This document shows, in pieces, positions 5,839 through 9,880 of a DNA stretch of 9,880 bases. Every line of letters starts with the position of its first letter. Position 1 is the first letter of the stretch. The position numbers were made by a program, and so were the translations under genes. This DNA comes from Clostridia bacterium. Its GTDB lineage: Bacteria > Bacillota > DSM-16504 > Desulfitibacterales > Desulfitibacteraceae. Location of the stretch: positions 1 through 9,880 of the forward strand of contig JAGXSK010000237.1 of NCBI GenBank assembly GCA_018333845.1, given 5' to 3'. The notes under the pieces were generated by a model, which did no database searches, had not been told where the DNA came from, and worked only from the letters and a program-made list of their open reading frames with translations.

Positions 5839-7755
5839 ATGAATATCTCAGGCTTTGAAAACAAGAGAAAAGAAAAAATAAATCAATATCTTGTATTGCT
5901 TCAAATAGCATTTCATTTTTTTGTTATTATCTGGTATTTGCAGTTTGAAGCGGCAGAATTTACAAGTATAGATTCTTTTCATGCATTAATGGTGTTAAGT
6001 TTCCTGGGACTGCTTACCCTGGTCTTTTTGGGAAGAATTAGGCCAGATACCAGTCAAAAAGATTTGTTAACTGAGATATTCATAGTAACTGGATATATTT
6101 TAACAGTATTTTTTTTGGTTTATTTAATTGATTCCTTTATTACTAGAACCCTTTTTTTTGTGCCCATGATTATAATAATTATCAAGCATGGGAAAAAAAT
6201 TGGTTTAGCAATAACTACTATAGTAATACTTGCATTTTTTATCCTGGAGTTAATTAGGGGAACAATTCCCTATAATATAGAAGACTTGCTGATCTTTTCT
6301 TCCACATCATTGCTTATAATCTGGCTAATAGGGAGTTTGCTGGAAGCAGAAGAAAAAATGAGAAGAAGTCTCATTGAAATTGCCCATAGGGATAAATGTA
6401 TTCTAGAAAATAATGAGGCTGGAATCATTTACATAGATAATGAAAATATAGTTCGAATTTTTAATGGTGCTGCTGAAAAGCTGTTAAACATGAGTAAAGA
6501 TGATGTTTTGGAAAAGACCATAGACTGTATTAGACAGGGCTATCTTACTGATATTTATTGCAGGAGCGATGGTGATAACCAAAATGACGAGAGCATTTTC
6601 ATTAAAGATTATAATCTGATTAATATTTCTTTAATATATGATGACAAGGAAGAATATCTAGGCAAGTTAATAATGATTAAAGATCTTAGTCAAACTAACA
6701 TCCTGCATACATTAAAGCAAAAGGTTGATTTCATAACTGAGTCTATTAACATGCCTATTATTACAATTGATGAATCGGGCAGGATAACCTTTTTAAATAA
6801 TAAGGCATGTGAATTCTTTGCTATTAATAAGAGCAAGGCTCTTTTAAGACATTATAGAGAAACATTTTGCAGTGATTTCTGTGATTATATTGAAAAAGCA
6901 CTGCAGTTTCCGGAGAATATCCTAAATGATGAAATTACATTTGACTGCACTGCTGAGAAGGGACCCAGGGAAGTACTTGTATCTGTGGGGATTACCAAGG
7001 ATATTCAAAAAAATATTCAGGGTGTTACTTTCTTGATTAATGATGTAACAGAGTTAAGAAACAGGGATAGACAGTTTATGCAGGCTGATAAACTGGCAGC
7101 TTTAGGTGAGGTGGCTGCCGGAGTGGCTCATGAAATTAGAAATCCTCTAACTACAATTAAAGGTATTGCCCAGCTGCTTCAAAGAAGAGTTGATACAGGA
7201 AACATAGGTGATTCTTTAAACTTAATAGTTGAAGAAGCTAATAGAGCTAACTCAATAATAAGTGACTTTCTGGCTTTTGCAAGGCCATCTAACCCCATGT
7301 TTAACTCAAAACCCTTAAGACAGGTTTTTAATGAAATCTATCACTTAATTGAATCACACTGCCTTTTGCATGAAACCAAACTGGTGCTTCAGCATGTAGA
7401 TAGCCAAAACCCCACAGTTAACTGGGATGATAAGCAAATCAAGCAGGTTTTTCTAAATCTTACCTTGAATTCTTTAAAAGCCATGAAAGAGACTGCTTCT
7501 AAACGTATAGAAATATCTGTTGGGCAAAACAAAGAAAATATAATAGTAAATTTTAAAGACACTGGTACTGGTATTGAAGAAGATATAGTTAAGGACATCT
7601 TCAATCCCTTTTTTACAACAGAACATGAAGGTACTGGTCTTGGTCTTAGCATCAGCTATAAAATCATTGAACGTCACAAGGGCAAGGTATCCATTAAAAG
7701 CAAAAAAGGTGAGGGAACAACATTTGTTATTGAGCTGCCCATAAACCCCAATTAA
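5839..7755 (+). CDS. Membrane PAS-domain sensor histidine kinase (Kin/NtrB-like), orphan
   Basis: The product is 638 residues. About six membrane segments fill residues 18-168. Two PAS-like domains follow (about 186-290, starting ENNEAGIIYIDNENIV, and 296-405, starting ESINMPIITIDESGR). Then comes a HisKA domain with the phosphoacceptor His431 in GVAHEIRNPLTTIKG, and an ATPase domain with the N box near 540-545 (NLTLNS), G1 DTGTGI (574-579), an FNPFFTT F box and G2 GTGLGLSI (598-605). It is complete and looks active: it should autophosphorylate His431 and pass the phosphate to a response regulator. The His-box sequence resembles the KinA-E sporulation kinases and NtrB, and is unlike the GHKL-type AgrC. 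No response regulator gene is adjacent, so Spo0A or Spo0F is a candidate partner by inference. PAS2 contains Cys344 and Cys348 (CSDFC), which could matter for redox or metal sensing. Ribosome site AAGGA at 5825-5829. Confidence 0.93.
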   Translation: MNISGFENKRKEKINQYLVLLQIAFHFFVIIWYLQFEAAEFTSIDSFHALMVLSFLGLLTLVFLGRIRPDTSQKDLLTEIFIVTGYILTVFFLVYLIDSFITRTLFFVPMIIIIIKHGKKIGLAITTIVILAFFILELIRGTIPYNIEDLLIFSSTSLLIIWLIGSLLEAEEKMRRSLIEIAHRDKCILENNEAGIIYIDNENIVRIFNGAAEKLLNMSKDDVLEKTIDCIRQGYLTDIYCRSDGDNQNDESIFIKDYNLINISLIYDDKEEYLGKLIMIKDLSQTNILHTLKQKVDFITESINMPIITIDESGRITFLNNKACEFFAINKSKALLRHYRETFCSDFCDYIEKALQFPENILNDEITFDCTAEKGPREVLVSVGITKDIQKNIQGVTFLINDVTELRNRDRQFMQADKLAALGEVAAGVAHEIRNPLTTIKGIAQLLQRRVDTGNIGDSLNLIVEEANRANSIISDFLAFARPSNPMFNSKPLRQVFNEIYHLIESHCLLHETKLVLQHVDSQNPTVNWDDKQIKQVFLNLTLNSLKAMKETASKRIEISVGQNKENIIVNFKDTGTGIEEDIVKDIFNPFFTTEHEGTGLGLSISYKIIERHKGKVSIKSKKGEGTTFVIELPINPN

Positions 7756-7934
7756 GACAATAATAACCAGGGGGAATTTTTCATGTCCATCTAGTATTAA
7801 TCCTGGACTGGTGAATAAATATAACCAAGGGAAACGAGCAGGAAATATGTAATTTACCTAGAATATATAAGACAAGACATTGACACTACAATAGAGAATT
7901 CCCAAGTCTAAATGTCTTTTAAGGAGTGGGTTTT
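7756..7934 (+). promoter_or_regulatory. Leader region of rpoN
   Basis: This is a 179-base gap with no gene. It holds TTGACA at 7880-7885 (perfect -35) but no good -10 at 16-18 bases; TACAAT at 7887-7892 is a possible -10 with a poor -35. A perfect 7-bp inverted repeat, AAGACAT (7874-7880) and ATGTCTT (7912-7918), ends just before the AAGGAG ribosome site (7921-7926) and could fold in the mRNA or serve as an operator. CCAGG and CCTGG further upstream can pair weakly. No clear terminator follows the kinase gene. Confidence 0.35.
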
Positions 7935-9344
7935 ATGCAAATGGGCTTTGAACTTAACTTACAACAAACCCAAAAGTTAATAATGACTCCAGAACTGCGC
8001 CAGGCCATAACAGTACTGCAGCTTTCTTCTCTTGAACTAGCAGAATTTGTACAGGAACAAATCTTGGAGAATCCAGCCCTGGAAATAGAATCTGCTGAAG
8101 ATAGTCCAGAAGAAACTCTTGCTGCCGCAAAGGAAAAAAAGGAAGAGAAGGAAGATAATGAGGCCTTTGACGTTGACTGGCATGAGTATTTTCAAGACAG
8201 AGATATTGGGTATGTAAAAGCACCTCGCGAGGAAGCTAAAGAGATAAATTATGACAATTTTTTGACAAAAGCACCAACCCTGGAGGAGTATTTATTAAAT
8301 CAATTAAAGCTTTTTTGTTGCAGTGCAAAGGAAAAAGAGATTGCCCAGTTTATTATTGGCAGCCTGGACAGGAATGGATACCTATGCATTTCTTTAAAAG
8401 AGATTGTAGAAATGTATTCTTATGAAATGTCCCAGGTAGAAGCAGCATTGAAATTGGTTCAGTCCTTTGATCCTCCTGGTGTAGCTGCAAGAGATCTGGT
8501 AGAGTGCCTGCTGCTGCAAATAAGTGACAAGGAACTTAAACTTAACTCCTTGTTAACCTCGGTAATTAAGTATCATTTAGAAGATGTAGCCGCTGGAAGA
8601 CTGTTAAAAATAGCTAAAAGTCTGGATATTACACCAGAAGAAGTGCAGCAGTTAGTGGATTATATTAAAACCCTTGACCCCAAGCCTGGTCGCTGGTTTG
8701 CTGATTCAGAGCAGACCACCTATATTGTACCTGATGTGGTTGTGGAAAAGGTAGAAGGTGAATATATTGTAATTGTCAATGATGTATATACACCAAGATT
8801 GGGGATCAATCCAGTTTACAGAAGGCTGCTGTCAGCAGATACAGTTGATGTTAATGCCAAAAAGTTTATCGAGGGAAAATTAAATTCGGCTGCATGGATC
8901 ATAAAGAGCATTGAGCAAAGAAGACTTACCTTATATAAGGTGGTTAACTGTATAGTAGAGTTCCAGAAGAACTTCCTTGATAAGGGAGTAAAGCACCTGA
9001 AACCGTTAAACTTAAAACAGATAGCTGAGCAATTAGAGATCCATGAATCAACAGTTAGCCGGGCAACAAATAATAAATATATTCAGACACCTCAAGGCGT
9101 TTTTCCATTAAAATTCTTTTTTGCCAGTGGTGTTGATAATTATTCTGGGAGTGGTGTTTCCTCTGAAAGCATCAAAAAGATGCTTAAGGAATATGTAACC
9201 AACGAAAATAGTGCTAAACCCTATACAGACCAGCAGTTAACAAACATGCTGAAGGCACAGGGGATAAAGATTTCCAGAAGAACAGTGGCCAAGTACAGGT
9301 GTGAGCTTGGCATGGCTTCTACCAGCAAGAGAAAAAGATACTAG
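7935..9344 (+). CDS. rpoN: RNA polymerase sigma-54 factor
   Basis: The product is 469 residues from ATG 7935, placed 8 bases after AAGGAG (7921-7926); a GTG at 7926 would overlap that ribosome site and is less likely. Region I is present (about 1-50: ELNLQQTQKLIMTPELRQAI, then LQLSSLELAEFVQEQILENPALEIE). It is followed by an acidic, low-complexity region II (about 50-80), the core-binding domain (about 90-285; SFDPPGVAARDLVECLLLQ, LDPKPGRWF), and the DNA-binding domain with a helix-turn-helix (LKQIAEQLEIHESTVSRATNNKYIQTPQG). The RpoN box is SRRTVAKYRC at 447-456, against the canonical ARRTVAKYRE. Family knowledge: sigma-54 directs RNA polymerase to -24/-12 promoters and needs ATP-driven activators. 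It is full length and should be functional. In many clostridia rpoN is followed by cggR-gap; that is not the case here. Confidence 0.97.
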   Translation: MQMGFELNLQQTQKLIMTPELRQAITVLQLSSLELAEFVQEQILENPALEIESAEDSPEETLAAAKEKKEEKEDNEAFDVDWHEYFQDRDIGYVKAPREEAKEINYDNFLTKAPTLEEYLLNQLKLFCCSAKEKEIAQFIIGSLDRNGYLCISLKEIVEMYSYEMSQVEAALKLVQSFDPPGVAARDLVECLLLQISDKELKLNSLLTSVIKYHLEDVAAGRLLKIAKSLDITPEEVQQLVDYIKTLDPKPGRWFADSEQTTYIVPDVVVEKVEGEYIVIVNDVYTPRLGINPVYRRLLSADTVDVNAKKFIEGKLNSAAWIIKSIEQRRLTLYKVVNCIVEFQKNFLDKGVKHLKPLNLKQIAEQLEIHESTVSRATNNKYIQTPQGVFPLKFFFASGVDNYSGSGVSSESIKKMLKEYVTNENSAKPYTDQQLTNMLKAQGIKISRRTVAKYRCELGMASTSKRKRY

Positions 9345-9394
9345 CTTATATGAGGAGATACTGGCTGTATACTGAATACTTATAATTGATAATA

Positions 9395-9423
9395 TTTACC
9401 TTAATAATTAATAGTGCTATAAT
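9395..9423 (+). promoter_or_regulatory. Sigma-A extended -10 promoter for the SCIFF gene
   Basis: TTTACC (9395-9400, 4 of 6 to TTGACA), 17-base spacer, then TATAAT (9418-9423, perfect) preceded by TG at 9415-9416 (extended -10). It predicts a start near 9430 and a leader of about 80 bases before the SCIFF start codon. A second TATAAT at 9381-9386 has no convincing -35. Confidence 0.7.
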
Positions 9424-9428
9424 TGGGC

Positions 9429-9457
9429 AAGAAGCATTGTATTAAGAAGCATTGTAT
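9429..9457 (+). repeat. 14-base tandem direct repeat in the SCIFF leader
   Basis: AAGAAGCATTGTAT occurs at 9429-9442 and again, exactly, at 9444-9457, separated by a single T, so the period is 15 bases. It lies at and just after the predicted transcription start. It may be a regulator site (one and a half helical turns apart) or a recent slippage duplication. Confidence 0.85.
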
Positions 9458-9475
9458 GAGGCAAGGAAATACTAA

Positions 9476-9492
9476 ATCATGTGGCACGTGAT
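9476..9492 (+). promoter_or_regulatory. 17-base near-perfect palindrome before the SCIFF ribosome site
   Basis: ATCATGTG-G-CACGTGAT is symmetric around base 9484 except for one T/G pair. It ends four bases before the AAGGAGGG ribosome site (9497-9504). It could be an operator for a dimeric repressor, or an mRNA hairpin affecting ribosome access. Confidence 0.45.
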
Positions 9493-9509
9493 AATAAAGG
9501 AGGGTTAGT

Positions 9510-9662
9510 ATGGCAGGAGAGCTAAAACATATTAAAACTATTCTAAAATCACAGCTTCAAAAAACCCAGGAAAGTGGTGGGTGTGGAGAATGTCAGGTTT
9601 CATGTCAGTCAGCTTGTAAAACCTCTTGTACTGTTGGAAACCAACTCTGTGAAAAGAACTGA
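9510..9662 (+). CDS. scfA: SCIFF ranthipeptide precursor (six cysteines in forty-five)
   Basis: The product is 50 residues with N-terminus MAGELKHIKTILKS and core GGCGECQVSCQSACKTSCTV, then GNQLCEKN. It carries six cysteines at 25, 28, 32, 36, 40 and 47. The CGECQ-SCQSACKTSCTV core is the nearly invariant signature of the SCIFF family, found across Clostridia. Family knowledge: a radical SAM maturase (scfB; CteB in C. thermocellum) installs a Cys-to-Thr thioether bond, in CteA between Cys32 and Thr37; the same five-residue spacing here is Cys36 to Thr41. The biological role is still unsettled, with reports of links to quorum sensing and redox control. A very strong ribosome site (AAGGAGGG, 9497-9504) precedes it. 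Oddities: about five extra residues (MAGEL) stand before the usual KHIKT start, and no maturase gene begins within the 218 bases that follow. Confidence 0.96.
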   Translation: MAGELKHIKTILKSQLQKTQESGGCGECQVSCQSACKTSCTVGNQLCEKN

Positions 9663-9667
9663 CCATT

Positions 9668-9692
9668 AAACTCGGGTAACCCCCGAGTTTTT
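9668..9692 (+). terminator. Rho-independent terminator after the SCIFF gene
   Basis: A perfect 9-bp stem AAACTCGGG / CCCGAGTTT with a 5-base loop (TAACC) is followed by TT, so the U-run is TTTTT including the end of the stem. It starts six bases after the stop codon. It should end the short SCIFF transcript. In other clostridia a hairpin between scfA and scfB can set the peptide-to-enzyme ratio, so read-through is possible. Confidence 0.85.
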
Positions 9693-9770
9693 GAATATTT
9701 GAATTCAAAAAAACAAAAAATACGCAGCACATTGGTTGTTGTATATTGGATATCTTATAAAGAAAACTTA
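9693..9770. other. AT-rich gene-free spacer
   Basis: No gene is seen on either strand here. A perfect palindrome TTTGAATTCAAA lies near 9698-9709, followed by an A-rich tract, and it could act as a weak second terminator. The 64-codon reverse-strand frame crossing this stretch overlaps the SCIFF gene and has no family resemblance. Confidence 0.5.
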
Positions 9771-9800
9771 GTTCAGATGGAGTTTTTACTCCACCTGAAC
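9771..9800. repeat. Long hairpin, possible mobile-element end
   Basis: GTTCAGATGGAG (9771-9782) and CTCCACCTGAAC (9789-9800) pair over 12 positions with one mismatch around a TTTTTA loop. AACT and AGTT outside can lengthen the stem across a small bulge. There is no gene around it. The stem is longer than that of the terminator after the SCIFF gene and lacks a T-tract. It resembles the subterminal hairpins of IS200/IS605-type elements or a MITE, but that identity is inferred. Confidence 0.6.
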
Positions 9801-9822
9801 TTTAGTTGCACTTATTTCGAAG

Positions 9823-9878
9823 CTTGGCGGCACTTATCTCCCGCTTATAGAAGCGGGAGTATTAGTAACGCCGCTGAG
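9823..9878. repeat. Nested hairpin (structured DNA or RNA), possible IS200/IS605-type end
   Basis: An inner perfect 9-bp stem CTCCCGCTT (9838-9846) / AAGCGGGAG (9851-9859) with loop ATAG is enclosed by an outer stem CTTGGCGGC (9823-9831) / GCCGCTGAG (9870-9878), which pairs over nine positions if G-U pairs are allowed. Between them is an asymmetric internal loop. A direct repeat CACTTATTTC (9809-9818) / CACTTATCTC (9831-9840) leads into it. The organised fold and higher GC than the flanks suggest a mobile-element end or a structured RNA that continues past the window edge. Confidence 0.55.
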
Positions 9879-9880
9879 AT

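Noticed and set aside
7756..7870. A riboswitch in the gap before rpoN (GGGAAACGAGCAGG looked riboswitch-like)
   Set aside because: No closed set of helices or known conserved core could be built, and no terminator or anti-terminator pair is present.
9482..9496. TGGCACG, an exact sigma-54 -24 element, just downstream of rpoN
   Set aside because: The -12 position (9495-9496) reads TA, not the required GC, and the site would overlap the SCIFF ribosome region. The motif is better explained as part of the palindrome at 9476-9492.
9538..9732. 64-codon reverse-strand reading frame across the SCIFF gene and its terminator
   Set aside because: It is antisense to a clearly recognised gene, crosses a terminator hairpin, lacks a good ribosome site and resembles no family.

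Overview
The window looks like chromosomal DNA of a low-GC, Gram-positive anaerobe of the class Clostridia. The reasons are the rapZ-yvcK-whiA gene order, a yvcK product with a membrane-anchored N-terminus, an AgrB/AgrD peptide-signalling pair, a sigma-54 gene, and a SCIFF peptide, a family largely confined to Clostridia. A Peptococcaceae-like or Syntrophomonas-like host is plausible, but that is only an impression. All genes lie on the + strand and strong AGGAGG-type ribosome binding sites are common.

Region 1 (1-4331) is a housekeeping block: the 3' part of rapZ, yvcK (start overlapping the rapZ stop), whiA, and a MATE-family exporter. The first three are a conserved Firmicutes cluster tied to cell-envelope sugar metabolism and division or sporulation control. 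The MATE gene sits where Bacillus has crh.

Region 2 (4475-7755) is the most interesting part: agrB, a 43-codon agrD-like gene, a hairpin, a 120-base control region, a small five-helix membrane protein of unknown function, and a membrane PAS histidine kinase. There is no agrC-type GHKL kinase and no agrA-type LytTR regulator. The kinase has a KinA/NtrB-like HisKA domain and no adjacent response regulator. The control region holds an exact Spo0A box (TGTCGAA) overlapping a possible -35 element, a TATAAT, and a possible sigma-54 -24/-12 site. The inference is a cyclic-peptide quorum signal sensed by an atypical kinase that may feed the sporulation phosphorelay.

Region 3 (7756-9344) is a 179-base gap followed by rpoN (sigma-54), complete from the Q-rich region I to the RpoN box.

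Region 4 (9345-9880) is a leader with an extended -10 promoter, a 14-base tandem repeat and a 17-base palindrome. It precedes the SCIFF ranthipeptide precursor gene and its terminator. After the terminator the usual radical SAM maturase gene does not start within the window. Instead there is gene-free sequence with two strong hairpins that resembles the end of a mobile element or a structured RNA.
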